Source: Herbidospora yilanensis (lineage in GTDB: Bacteria; Actinomycetota; Actinomycetes; Streptosporangiales; Streptosporangiaceae). From it: a stretch of DNA of 64,000 nt. Of this stretch, positions 1 to 8,045 are shown piece by piece (the first letter of the stretch is position 1; every line of letters starts with the position of its first letter). The stretch is from assembly GCF_001570565.1 (NCBI RefSeq), contig NZ_BBXE01000040.1, positions 1 through 64,000 of the forward strand. Reading direction: 5' to 3'. Below the pieces are notes generated by a model. It did no database searches, was not told the origin of the DNA, and saw only the letters and a list, made by a program, of their open reading frames with translations. The translations under genes and the position numbers were made by a program.

Positions 1-764
1 CCGGCCACCAGCGCACCCAGGTCGAGGGTGTAGAGGTGCTTGTCCTTCAGCGTCTCGGGCACCTCGCCCTTGACGATCTTCTGGGACAGGCCCTCGACGA
101 CGGCGGTCTTGCCGACGCCGGGCTCACCGACGAGCACCGGGTTGTTCTTGGTGCGGCGGGACAACACCTGCATGACCCGCTCGATCTCCTTCTCGCGCCC
201 GATGACCGGGTCGAGCTTGCCCTCGCGAGCGGCCTGAGTCAGGTTGCGGCCGAACTGGTCGAGGACGAGCGACGTCGAGGGGGCGCTCTCCTGAGTCCCG
301 CCCGAGGCCGCGGCCTCCTTGCCGCCCTGGTAGCCGTGCAGCAACTGGATCACCTGCTGACGGACCCGGTTGAGGTCGGCGCCCAGCTTCACGAGGACCT
401 GGGCGGCCACGCCCTCGCCCTCGCGGATGAGCCCGAGCAGGATGTGCTCGGTCCCGATGTAGTTGTGGCCGAGCTGCAGCGCCTCGCGCAGTGACAGCTC
501 AAGGACCTTCTTGGCACGCGGGGTGAAGGGGATGTGGCCGGAGGGGGCCGACTGCCCCTGGCCGATGATCTCCTCGACCTGCTGGCGGACGCCTTCGAGA
601 CTGATGCCCAGGCTTTCGAGGGCCTTGGCGGCGACGCCTTCGCCTTCGTGGATGAGGCCAAGCAGGATGTGCTCGGTGCCGATGTAGTTGTGGTTGAGCA
701 TCCGGGCCTCTTCTTGGGCCAGGACGACCACCCGCCGCGCTCGGTCGGTGAACCTTTCGAACAT
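1..764 (-). CDS. clpC: ClpC, Hsp100 unfoldase of the Clp protease (N-terminal third, runs off window)
   Basis: AAA+ unfoldase that feeds substrates to ClpP in the cytoplasm; only the first ~254 residues lie in the window. Two Clp_N repeats are visible, each with [13 protein letters not shown] (about residues 25-37 and 100-112). They are followed by a linker and the first ATPase module with Walker A GEPGVGKT (about 213-220). The start is ATG at 764, preceded by GGAG. The gene reads leftward and its 3' part lies beyond base 1. A ClgR-like box sits about 70 bases upstream of the start, so stress-dependent control by ClgR is likely. The family call is firm; nothing can be said about the second ATPase module. 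Confidence 0.96.
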   Translation of the reverse strand, partial: MFERFTDRARRVVVLAQEEARMLNHNYIGTEHILLGLIHEGEGVAAKALESLGISLEGVRQQVEEIIGQGQSAPSGHIPFTPRAKKVLELSLREALQLGHNYIGTEHILLGLIREGEGVAAQVLVKLGADLNRVRQQVIQLLHGYQGGKEAAASGGTQESAPSTSLVLDQFGRNLTQAAREGKLDPVIGREKEIERVMQVLSRRTKNNPVLVGEPGVGKTAVVEGLSQKIVKGEVPETLKDKHLYTLDLGALVA

Positions 765-834
765 CTCGCCGCTCCATGGAGTCCGGGGGGCCCTGTTACT
801 CCATAGAACGCGGTAATTGGAGTGATGGGTACCG

Positions 835-852
835 AATACGCGATTGGCGAAC
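835..852 (-). promoter_or_regulatory. Candidate ClgR operator upstream of clpC
   Basis: AATACGCGATTGGCGAAC has the CGC-N5-GCG core and the flanking A/T and AAC positions of the actinobacterial ClgR consensus (recalled as WNNWCGCYNANRGCGWWS). Two inner positions deviate. It lies 71-88 bases upstream of the clpC ATG, and clpC and clpP are known ClgR targets in corynebacteria, mycobacteria and streptomycetes. The assignment rests on the consensus match plus position. Confidence 0.5.
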
Positions 853-853
853 T

Positions 854-2044
854 TCACTCAGGGCGTACGGTCAGCCAGGTTAGAGCGGGCGGGAAGTGCT
901 GCGCCCACCAGTAGATGTCGTGGCCGCCGGCCCACTCGACGTGGCGGACCTTCGCGCCGGCGGCGGTCAGCTTCGTGGCCCAGTCGTCGGCCGCCCACCG
1001 GAAACCCGATTCGAGGGTGCCGCCGCCGACGTAGCTCCTGGTCAGGGCGTGCAGCTCGGTCTCCGGCGGGATGCCGGGGCTGAGCCCGAGCGCGCCGGAG
1101 AAGACGTCGGGACGCCGCTGGGCCGCGTTGAGGGCCCAGACCGCGCCGCTCGACGCCCCGGCGGTCAGCCAGAGGCCCGAGGCGGGGAAACGCTCGTCGG
1201 CCCACGGGATCACCTCGTCGGTGACGAAGGCCAGATGGGCGGCGTACCGCTCGGGGTCGTGGGCCGGGAGGTACTCGTGCGACCTCGGGTCGCCGGTGCC
1301 GGACTCGGCGCAGAAGATCCCCACCACGGCCACCGGCGGGCAGGTGCCGGCCTCGATCGCCGCCTCGACGACCGGGGCGAACGCGGCCAGCATCTGACCG
1401 TCGGCCAGGCAGACCGCGGGGATGAGTCCGTCGGTTCCGGGCGGAACATAAAGAGCGACGGTGCGGGGCTCGCCGAGGAAGGTGAGGCGGTGCTCCTCAA
1501 GGGTGCCCCGGAGTTCGGAGACCTCGGGCAGCGCGGGCGGCGCCAGCTTCCCGCGCCACTCCCGCTCCGCCACCATCGTGGGGGCGTCGGGGCAGACGTA
1601 CACGCTGATCACCGACTCGTCGAGGCGGCGGATGCGCAGCGATGCCTCCCACAGGTCGTCGGCGCCGTCGACCGGCCACATCAGGAACTGCACGCCGCCG
1701 GAGATCCGGGGGTGTTCGCAGGCGCCGCGCCAGACGACGTGCAGCACGTCGTCCTCCGACCAGACGGCGAGGTCGTCGTCGTCGAGCCGGGCGCGCAGCG
1801 CGGCGGGGTCGCGCGGGGTCCAGACCCGCCTGATCTCGGCGTCGGGCGGCAGCTTCTCCGACCAGTTCTCGGCCGCTCTGATCTTGTTGGCGGTGACGAG
1901 CGACCGCAGGTGCTGGGCGACGGTCTCACGGCCTGCGGCGGCGCGCTCATCGTCAGTGACGGAATGGTCGTAGGCGGCCTCTAATTCGCCATCTATTTCA
2001 TATGTCCATACATCCAGACGATCTGCCACGTTGCGAACGTACAC
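854..2044 (-). CDS. Enterochelin-esterase-like alpha/beta hydrolase
   Basis: A 396-residue protein of the esterase D / enterochelin esterase type (PF00756-like). The N-terminal ~170 residues look like the beta-sandwich lid domain of Fes-type esterases. The C-terminal half carries the nucleophile elbow GASSGA (about 296-301) and a late His in GGHDIYW (about 375-381), consistent with a Ser-Asp-His hydrolase. No signal peptide is visible, so it is probably cytoplasmic; the substrate is unknown and no siderophore genes are adjacent. The GTG start at 2044 leaves only 9 bases to the divergent methyltransferase, and the palindrome ACGTTGCGAACGT (2028-2040) lies in its first codons, so the true start may be further in. 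Residue 21 is a TTA codon. Confidence 0.75.
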   Translation of the reverse strand: MYVRNVADRLDVWTYEIDGELEAAYDHSVTDDERAAAGRETVAQHLRSLVTANKIRAAENWSEKLPPDAEIRRVWTPRDPAALRARLDDDDLAVWSEDDVLHVVWRGACEHPRISGGVQFLMWPVDGADDLWEASLRIRRLDESVISVYVCPDAPTMVAEREWRGKLAPPALPEVSELRGTLEEHRLTFLGEPRTVALYVPPGTDGLIPAVCLADGQMLAAFAPVVEAAIEAGTCPPVAVVGIFCAESGTGDPRSHEYLPAHDPERYAAHLAFVTDEVIPWADERFPASGLWLTAGASSGAVWALNAAQRRPDVFSGALGLSPGIPPETELHALTRSYVGGGTLESGFRWAADDWATKLTAAGAKVRHVEWAGGHDIYWWAQHFPPALTWLTVRPE

Positions 2045-2053
2045 AATGGAGTA

Positions 2054-2875
2054 ATGGACCGCGAGAAAATCTCACTCGCCGGCGCCCAGGAGACGATGCT
2101 CGCCACCCTGTGGAGCCGAGCTCTCGACAGTCGCTCTCCCCGCTCGATCCTGAAGGACGAGGTCGCGCAGCAGGCCGTCGAGCGGATCGACTACGACTTC
2201 GCCAAAACCGGCATCACGCCCATGACCGCGGCCGGGGTCGCCCTGCGGGCCCTGCGCATCGACGAGTGGACCAGGGACTTCCTCCGGCGGCACCCCACCG
2301 CGACCGTGCTCCACCTGGCCTGCGGGCTCGACACCCGGGCCCAGCGGATCGACCCCGGCCCCCTGGTGCGCTGGTTCGACCTCGACTATCCGGAGGTCCT
2401 GGAGCTGCGCGACCGGGTGATCGACCGGCCGGACGGCGACTACCACACCATCGCGTCGTCGGTCACGAGCGAGAAGTGGCTGGGCGCGGTGCCCGACGAC
2501 CGCCCGACGGCGGTGGTGTTCGAGGGCCTGTCGATGTACCTGCGCGAGGACGACGGCCGACGGCTGATCGAGCGGCTGACCAGCAGGTTCGCGACGGGTG
2601 AGCTCATCTTCGACTGCCAGAGCTCGACCGGGATCCGGCTCCAGAAGCTCAACCGGCCGGTCCGGCAGACGGGCGCGACCCTCCATTGGGCCATCGACGA
2701 CCCGCGCACGCTGGAGTCGTGGCATCCCGGGCTGACGCTGCGGGAGGCGCAGCGTATGGTCGACATGCCGGGTGTCGAGGACTATCCGCTGGGTGGCCGC
2801 GTGGCCATGTGGATCATGGCGCATCTGCCGGGGTTCCGGAATATCGGCCAGATCCTGCGCTACTCCTGGAGCTGA
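2054..2875 (+). CDS. Class I SAM-dependent methyltransferase, LCM/TcmP family
   Basis: A 273-residue member of the leucine carboxyl methyltransferase family (PF04072), which in actinomycetes includes TcmP-like O-methyltransferases. The SAM-binding LHLACGLDTRAQR motif is at about residues 86-98. It is followed by the acidic strand WFDLDYPEVLELR (about 105-117) and the family motif VFEGLSMYL (about 156-164). Length is normal for the family. It starts at ATG 2054, almost back to back with the leftward esterase. Its last ~60 bases overlap a convergent membrane-protein gene. The methyl acceptor cannot be read from the sequence. Confidence 0.85.
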   Translation: MDREKISLAGAQETMLATLWSRALDSRSPRSILKDEVAQQAVERIDYDFAKTGITPMTAAGVALRALRIDEWTRDFLRRHPTATVLHLACGLDTRAQRIDPGPLVRWFDLDYPEVLELRDRVIDRPDGDYHTIASSVTSEKWLGAVPDDRPTAVVFEGLSMYLREDDGRRLIERLTSRFATGELIFDCQSSTGIRLQKLNRPVRQTGATLHWAIDDPRTLESWHPGLTLREAQRMVDMPGVEDYPLGGRVAMWIMAHLPGFRNIGQILRYSWS

Positions 2876-3254
2876 CCCACGCCGCGAGGGCGAAACAGGC
2901 GGCGGTGGCCGCGGCGATGATCCAGAAGTAGCCCGGCGGGTCGAGGCGCAGGGTCGCCACGACGACCACCGCCGACAACACCGACCCTCCCAGGGTCACC
3001 CGCCAGGCCGGCCGGACGCCGAGCAGCGCCAGGGCGGCCCAGGCGGCCACCGTCGCGACGGCGTAGGCGGTGAGGACCACCGGCAGGATGCACTCCAGGC
3101 CGCCCGAGCAGATGGCCTCTCCGAGTCCGCTGGAGGACAGGAGCCGGCCGATCGCGCCGGTGAGCGGCATGACGGCCGCGCCGACGACGCCGGCGACAAG
3201 GACCTGCACGGGCCTGGAGCGCTCGCGAGCGGTTTTATGCAATTCAACACCCAT
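2814..3254 (-). CDS. Small polytopic membrane protein of unknown function
   Basis: A 146-residue protein with about four hydrophobic segments (roughly residues 17-40, 55-80, 85-103 and 108-128), so probably an integral membrane protein. I recognise no family. It ends inside the 3' end of the convergent methyltransferase gene, a 62-base overlap. The start is ATG at 3254 without a clear Shine-Dalgarno sequence. Cys at about 49 and 55 flank a loop (CSGGLEC). Codon bias and the clean hydrophobic pattern argue that it is a real gene rather than a shadow frame. Confidence 0.55.
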   Translation of the reverse strand: MGVELHKTARERSRPVQVLVAGVVGAAVMPLTGAIGRLLSSSGLGEAICSGGLECILPVVLTAYAVATVAAWAALALLGVRPAWRVTLGGSVLSAVVVVATLRLDPPGYFWIIAAATAACFALAAWVSSRSSAGSGRYSGTPADAP

Positions 3255-3388
3255 GTCGCCAATATCCGGTTATTTGTAGGTCGGGAGAATGAGTACGCCT
3301 ACTCAACATGCGCTGTTCCCGCCACTCGTCGGGAATCGCCCACCGCATGGCGCTTGGGGCTCACGGCACCTTTGATCAGGATGTGAGC

Positions 3389-4333
3389 ATGACAGCCGTA
3401 CCGTTCGACCCCGAGCTCGCCGCCGCGCTCACGGTCATCTCGCAGAACATGCCGTCGTCGCTCACACCCGAAATGATCCCATTGCTGCGCCAGGGGATGA
3501 CCGGCCTCGCCCCCGCCGAAGACCTCACTCTCGGCGGGATCGTCGACCTCACCGACGTCGACCTCGGCGACGGGGTGTCGGTGGTCGTCTGCCGACCGGT
3601 CGCCGCGCCGACGCCCGCAGCCGCCGTGTACTGGATCCACGGCGGCGGCATGATCATGGGCGACCACCGGTTCGGGCTGGCCGACCCGCTGGCGTGGGCG
3701 GTCGAACTCGGCCTGGTCGTCGTCAGCGTCGACTACCGCCTCGCCCCCGAGCACCCCGACCCGGCGCCCGTCGAAGACTGCTACCGCGGCCTGGTCTGGC
3801 TCGCCGAGAACGCCGCCGACCTGGGGATCGACCCGGCCAGGATCGTCGTGGCGGGCGGCAGCGCCGGCGGCGGCCTGGCGGCGGGCACCACTTTGCTGGC
3901 CCGCGACCGGGGCGGCCCCGGCCTGCTCGGCCAGATGCTCATCTGCCCGATGCTCGACGAGCGCAACGACACCGTCTCCAGCCACCAGATGTCCGGGCTC
4001 GGCGTCTGGGACCACACCTCCAACGAGACCGGCTGGTCGGCCCTCCTCGGCGACCGCCGCGGCGGCCCGGACGTGTCGATCTACGCCTCGCCCTCGCGGG
4101 CCACCGACCTGTCGGGCCTGCCGCCCGCGTTCGTCGACGTCGGCTCGGCCGAGACCTTCCGCGACGAGGACGTCGCCTACGCGACCGCGATCTGGCAGTC
4201 GGGCGGCCAGGCCGAACTCCACGTCTGGCCGGGCGGCTTCCACGGCTTCGACGGGATGGTCCCGCAGGCGGCCCTGTCGCAGCGGGCCAAGCACGCCCGG
4301 CTCGACTGGCTGCGGCGGCTGCTGGGCCACTGA
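3389..4333 (+). CDS. Alpha/beta hydrolase, hormone-sensitive-lipase type
   Basis: A 314-residue carboxylesterase of the HSL family (PF07859). The oxyanion-hole motif HGGGMIMGD is at about residues 82-90, and DYRLAPEHP at about 111-119. The nucleophile elbow GGSAGGG is at about 151-157, with the catalytic His in GGFHGFD near 288-294. I chose ATG 3389 because aggatg lies just upstream and the N-terminus then matches the cap helices of the family. An upstream in-frame ATG at 3308 would add 27 residues of unlikely sequence. It is probably cytoplasmic with a short-chain acyl ester substrate. Confidence 0.85.
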   Translation: MTAVPFDPELAAALTVISQNMPSSLTPEMIPLLRQGMTGLAPAEDLTLGGIVDLTDVDLGDGVSVVVCRPVAAPTPAAAVYWIHGGGMIMGDHRFGLADPLAWAVELGLVVVSVDYRLAPEHPDPAPVEDCYRGLVWLAENAADLGIDPARIVVAGGSAGGGLAAGTTLLARDRGGPGLLGQMLICPMLDERNDTVSSHQMSGLGVWDHTSNETGWSALLGDRRGGPDVSIYASPSRATDLSGLPPAFVDVGSAETFRDEDVAYATAIWQSGGQAELHVWPGGFHGFDGMVPQAALSQRAKHARLDWLRRLLGH

Positions 4334-4375
4334 TCCTCCGCGTGTTCCGGTCGGCCGCTGAGGGAAACTGAGGAG

Positions 4376-5329
4376 ATGCGGGAGCTCGTCGGAAGATTGG
4401 CCGCGCTCGACCCTGACGCCAGCGCCGCCGTGCAGGTCATCGCCTACTTCGACCGGCTCGCCGAAGGGCGGGCGGGGCTGGAGGCGACGGTGCGCGGGGT
4501 CGCGGTGCTGGCGGGCTGCGCCGCCCGGCTGGTCGACGAGGAGCGCGGCGTCTTCCTGCGGCTCCTGGCCGACGGCCACCGCGACGACCACCCCTCTGAC
4601 GAGAACCTCGATTGGCCGCGTGTGCGGTCCGGGGAGGTCGAGCTCATTCTGGAGAAGCCCAGTCCGCCTTCACCCGTCGACCTGATGGTGCTGGAGCGCG
4701 GGGTGGCGCTGGCCCGCGACGTGCTCGACCGGACGCGGGGCCGGGCGCCCGATCCCGCGCTGGTGGAACTGGTCGTGGACGCCTCCGCCGGGGAGACCGC
4801 CCGCTCACACGCGGCCAAGCGGCTGCGCCTCGGAGAACGCGCCCGCGCCATCGCGCTGCCCGACGGGGTCGTGCTGGTCGAGCCGCACGGGGAGACCCGT
4901 CACCCGCTGGGCGGGGTCAGGGCCGGGGTGGGGCCGGTCGTGCCGGTCGGGCGGCTGCCCAGGTCCTACGCCGACGCGAAGGTCGCGCTCCGGTTCGCCG
5001 ACGACGTGCTCGGGCCACGGGTGGTGCACTACGACGACCTCGGCGGCCTGGCCGTCGTGGCCGCCGCCGTCGGGCCGGCGACGGCGCCCTCGCCCGACGT
5101 GGTCACGCTCGGCGGGCTGCCCGCGTGGGCGCTGGAGACGCTGCACGCGGTCGTCACCTCGACCAGCCTGCGGACCGCCGCCACGCTCCTCACCCTGCAC
5201 CACTCCACCCTGGTCGACCGGCTCGGGCGGGCCGAGCACCTGCTCGGCTGGGACGTGCGCGGGCCCGACGGGCGCTTCCGGCTGCAGTTGGCCTTCGCGC
5301 TGCGACGGCTGCACGCCCACCCGGAATAG
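4376..5329 (+). CDS. PucR-family transcriptional regulator
   Basis: A 317-residue regulator. The C-terminus has the PucR helix-turn-helix (HTH_30, PF13556): SLRTAATLLTLHHSTLVDRL at about residues 263-282, then the typical ending with GRFRLQLAFALRRL. The central part resembles a degenerate GGDEF-like sensor segment, including RSYADAKVALRFADD. It lies 42 bases downstream of the esterase gene on the same strand and 10 bases before a molybdopterin-binding regulator, so these three may be cotranscribed. The effector and targets are not evident. Confidence 0.82.
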   Translation: MRELVGRLAALDPDASAAVQVIAYFDRLAEGRAGLEATVRGVAVLAGCAARLVDEERGVFLRLLADGHRDDHPSDENLDWPRVRSGEVELILEKPSPPSPVDLMVLERGVALARDVLDRTRGRAPDPALVELVVDASAGETARSHAAKRLRLGERARAIALPDGVVLVEPHGETRHPLGGVRAGVGPVVPVGRLPRSYADAKVALRFADDVLGPRVVHYDDLGGLAVVAAAVGPATAPSPDVVTLGGLPAWALETLHAVVTSTSLRTAATLLTLHHSTLVDRLGRAEHLLGWDVRGPDGRFRLQLAFALRRLHAHPE

Positions 5330-5339
5330 GCTGTCGCGC

Positions 5340-5726
5340 GTGGCCACGTTCAGGATCAGTGAGGCCGCGGCGATCCTCGGCGTGAGCGCCGACACCGTAC
5401 GCCGCTGGGTCGACTCCGGGCGGCTCGCCGCCAGCCGCGACGAACACGGCCGGCGGCTGATCGACGGGCCCGACCTGGCCGCCTTCGCACGCACCCAGGT
5501 CGCCGGCGAGACCGGCGGAGCCACCTCGTCGGCCCGCAACCGGTTCCGCGGGATCGTCACCGAGGTCGTGCGCGACACCGTGATGGCCCAGGTCGAGATC
5601 GCCGCCGGGCCGTTCAGGGTGGTGTCGCTGATGAGCCGTCAGGCCGCCGACGAGCTCGGGCTGGAGCCCGGGGCGGTCGCGGTGGCCGTGGTCAAGTCGA
5701 CCAACGTGGTGGTCGAGCTCTCCTAG
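5340..5726 (+). CDS. MerR-like HTH protein with TOBE molybdopterin-binding domain
   Basis: A 128-residue two-domain protein. An excisionase/MerR-type winged helix (SEAAAILGVSADTVRRWVDS, about residues 7-26) is followed by a TOBE/Mop domain (about 68-127, starting SARNRFRGIV). In this family the TOBE domain binds molybdate or a similar oxyanion and the HTH binds DNA, as in small ModE-like regulators. The start is GTG at 5340, 10 bases after the PucR gene. No molybdate transporter is nearby, so its target is unknown. The last 4 bases overlap the convergent STAS gene. Confidence 0.85.
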   Translation: MATFRISEAAAILGVSADTVRRWVDSGRLAASRDEHGRRLIDGPDLAAFARTQVAGETGGATSSARNRFRGIVTEVVRDTVMAQVEIAAGPFRVVSLMSRQAADELGLEPGAVAVAVVKSTNVVVELS

Positions 5727-6094
5727 GCCCGGTGGGTGCGGTGGGAGTGGCGCGCGAGGCGTACGCCCAGGGCCTCCGAGACCGAGCGGAAGACCCGCAA
5801 CCCCTCGGTGGCGAGCAGCGCGTTGATGCGGAGGACCTGCCGGGCGGGGGCCGCGAGGGTGAGGCCGCCGCCCCGGCCGCGTAACTGTTCGTCGGCGCGG
5901 CAGAGGGTGAGCATGCCGCCGAGATCGCTGAAGGTCAGGCCGGCCGCGGCGACGACGACGCGGGTGACGTTCCGGGCGTGCAGCCCGATCAGGGTGGCCT
6001 CGACGACCGGCTGGGTGAACATGTCGAGTTCGCCCACCAGTGACATGATCACGGTGTCTTGGCCGATGTCGGTGATGTCGACAGCCAGGTGCAT
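5723..6094 (-). CDS. STAS-domain protein, anti-anti-sigma-like, lacking the phosphoacceptor
   Basis: A 123-residue single-domain protein with the STAS fold of SpoIIAA/RsbV (VGELDMFTQPVVEATL near residues 20-35). In SpoIIAA-type proteins the loop reads D-S-S/T-G, with the serine phosphorylated by the partner kinase. Here the aligned loop is TFSDLGGM (about 54-61), with Leu58 where the phosphoacceptor Ser would be. It may therefore be unable to be switched off by phosphorylation, or may serve another role. No anti-sigma kinase is adjacent. Start ATG 6094. Confidence 0.8.
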   Translation of the reverse strand: MHLAVDITDIGQDTVIMSLVGELDMFTQPVVEATLIGLHARNVTRVVVAAAGLTFSDLGGMLTLCRADEQLRGRGGGLTLAAPARQVLRINALLATEGLRVFRSVSEALGVRLARHSHRTHRA

Positions 6095-6207
6095 GCGCGC
6101 CCCCTTCGCTCGGTAGTCACCGTCTCAGCCCATAGTCGCCTTTGCGAGGGTCTCTGACCATTAAGGTGGGATCCCAGTCATCAAGGGCGCCGCCCGCCGC
6201 CGGACGT

Positions 6208-7059
6208 CTAGAAAAGCACCGTCGCCAGTTCGCGCCACTGCGTCATCGGCAGTTCGCCCGCCGGGGTGCCCAGCACCTGGAGGCACACGTGGTCGGCGCC
6301 CGCGTCGCGGTGCTGGTTGAGCCGGGCGGCGCACTGCTCGGGCGTGCCCCACACGAACAGGGCGTCGATCAGCCGGTCGCTGCCCCGGCCGCTCACGTCG
6401 TCGTCGGTGAAGCCGCCGCGCAGCCAGTTGTTCACGTAGTTGGGCATGGCCAGATAGGGGTGCAGGGCCTCGCGGGCGAGTTGCCGGGCGCGGGCCGGGT
6501 CGGTCTCCAGGACGACGCCCTGCTCGGGCGCGACCAGGCGGCCGGGGCCGATCGCCGACCGGACGGCGGCGGTCTGCTCCGGCGTCACGAGGTAGGGGTG
6601 GGCGCCCGCCGCCCGGTTCTTGGCCACCTCCACCATCTTGGGGCCGAGCGCGGCCAGCACCCGGCGGTCGGGGGTCACCCCCTCCTTGTCGAGCTCGTCG
6701 AGGTAGGAGGTCATGGCCGTGAGCGGCTTGCGATAGGCGCCGGGGCGGAACCGGTCGACCATGCTCTCGTGGCTGACCCCGAGGCCGAGCAGGAACCGGC
6801 CGCTGTGGGCGGCGCCGAGGGCGCGGGTGCGTTCGGCGGCCTCGCGGGCCGGCGTGGACCAGATGTTGGTGATGCCGGTGGCGACGGTGACGTCGGTCGT
6901 GGCGACCAGGATCTTCTCGGCGGTGTCGAGACCGCTGTCGGTCCCGCCGGGGACCCAGAGCGCGCCGTAGCCGAGCTTCTCCAGCTCGGCCGCCGCCTGC
7001 CCGACCTCGGCCGGGTTGTCGGTCCGGAACTCCCGGGCCCAAACGCCGTAGGGTTTCAT
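6208..7059 (-). CDS. LLM-class F420-dependent oxidoreductase
   Basis: A 283-residue TIM-barrel oxidoreductase of the luciferase-like monooxygenase class (PF00296), of the kind that usually uses coenzyme F420 in actinomycetes. Supporting segments are AELEKLGYGALWVPGG (about 25-40), the conserved ILVATTDVTVATGI strand, and GRFLLGLGVSHES near 84-96. I chose ATG 7059, preceded by AAAGAGG; a longer frame to 7182 has no plausible coding signal. It is divergent from a TetR gene across a 313-base gap, and both promoters carry an AACGGCGTT element. The substrate is unknown. Confidence 0.87.
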   Translation of the reverse strand: MKPYGVWAREFRTDNPAEVGQAAAELEKLGYGALWVPGGTDSGLDTAEKILVATTDVTVATGITNIWSTPAREAAERTRALGAAHSGRFLLGLGVSHESMVDRFRPGAYRKPLTAMTSYLDELDKEGVTPDRRVLAALGPKMVEVAKNRAAGAHPYLVTPEQTAAVRSAIGPGRLVAPEQGVVLETDPARARQLAREALHPYLAMPNYVNNWLRGGFTDDDVSGRGSDRLIDALFVWGTPEQCAARLNQHRDAGADHVCLQVLGTPAGELPMTQWRELATVLF

Positions 7060-7090
7060 GTCGCCTCTTTCGTATGTTCGCGCCGGGGTG

Positions 7091-7335
7091 AACGGCGTTA
7101 CCTGGTGACGTACCGTGATCAACAGCTGCTTAACCCCGCCTCGGCGCCCTCTTCTTTGGCCGATGGACGGGAGGCCGGTCATGAATATCCGTGAATCCGG
7201 CCCCGGCGCTTACCGAACGTGGTGATCCGGCTTGTTTTCGCAGGTCGCAGTGGATGAGAATTCGATTTCACCGGTGTTCTGCAAATGGACGCGGCGGTAA
7301 ACAGATGGGCCATTGTCTAACGGCGTTGGGCGTTA
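7091..7335. promoter_or_regulatory. Shared AACGGCGTT elements in the LLM/TetR divergent intergenic region
   Basis: The 313-base gap between the LLM gene (start 7059) and the TetR gene (start 7373) holds no gene that I can support. It contains AACGGCGTT twice, at 7091-7099 beside the LLM start and at 7319-7327 beside the TetR start. The second copy is part of an inverted repeat TAACG-N8-CGTTA (7318-7335) that ends 37 bases before the TetR ATG. This is the position expected for autoregulation by the TetR protein and co-control of the LLM gene; that link is inference. Confidence 0.42.
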
Positions 7336-7372
7336 CCCTCTAAGCAAAAGTTCACAGAGTAGAAGAGGTGCC

Positions 7373-8035
7373 ATGGCCCGGCCCAAGGTCCCGCTGATCT
7401 CCCGGAGAAAGGTCCTGGAAACGGCGCTGGCGATCGTCGACGAGGAGGGGCTCGACGCTCTCAGCATCCGCCGGCTGGGCGAGGCCCTGAACGTCAACGG
7501 GGCATCCCTCTACCACCACTTCCGGAACAAGGACGAGATTCTCGACGGGGTCACCCAGCTCGCGCTGGAAAGCGTCGAGTTCCCCATTCCCGACCATCCG
7601 AGCTGGCGGGTCTGGTTACCGCTGACGGCCCATCGCACCCGCGCCGCCCTGGTCGCCCATCCGGGGCTGATCCCCGTCATGTTGCGCCGGGCCTCGCTGG
7701 GCGCGACCCCCGAGGCCGAGGCGCTCGTGGCGCGGTTGCAGCGCGAGGGCGTGCCGCTCGGGATCATCGCGCCGGTGACGGAGAGCCTCGAACTGCTCGC
7801 GGTGACCAGCGCCCTGCAGGAGGTCGGCGCCAAGGTTCTGGAGGGCGCGCCGGCCACCTCCCGGCTGGAGGCCGCGCGCGGGGCGCGCGGGGTGTCGCCC
7901 GGAGAGTTGTTCGAGGTGATGGTGTCCTCGACCATCTCTCTGGTGGAGAGCGCGATCGCGCTGAAGGAGTCGCGGGAGGCCCTGGAGCGGGTGCCGGCCG
8001 CGCGGGCGAAGGGCAGCCGCGCCAAGCGCCCGTAG
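7373..8035 (+). CDS. TetR-family regulator with TetR_C-type ligand domain
   Basis: A 220-residue repressor. The HTH spans about residues 12-50 and includes LSIRRLGEALNVNGASLYHH and FRNKDEILDGV. The C-terminal part resembles the tetracycline-repressor ligand domain (PF02909), with VAHPGLIPVMLRR and a basic tail. I chose ATG 7373 because AGAAGAGGTG precedes it; the frame is open to 7313. It contains an in-frame TTA codon at 7616-7618. It is divergent from the F420 oxidoreductase, the likely target, and is followed 10 bases later by the E1-like enzyme gene, which may be cotranscribed. The ligand is unknown. Confidence 0.88.
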   Translation: MARPKVPLISRRKVLETALAIVDEEGLDALSIRRLGEALNVNGASLYHHFRNKDEILDGVTQLALESVEFPIPDHPSWRVWLPLTAHRTRAALVAHPGLIPVMLRRASLGATPEAEALVARLQREGVPLGIIAPVTESLELLAVTSALQEVGAKVLEGAPATSRLEAARGARGVSPGELFEVMVSSTISLVESAIALKESREALERVPAARAKGSRAKRP

Positions 8036-8045
8036 TTAGACGTTA

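Noticed and set aside
5340-5726. This gene as a phage excisionase because of its MerR/excisionase-type HTH
   Set aside because: The C-terminal TOBE domain and lack of an integrase or attachment site point to a molybdopterin-type regulator.
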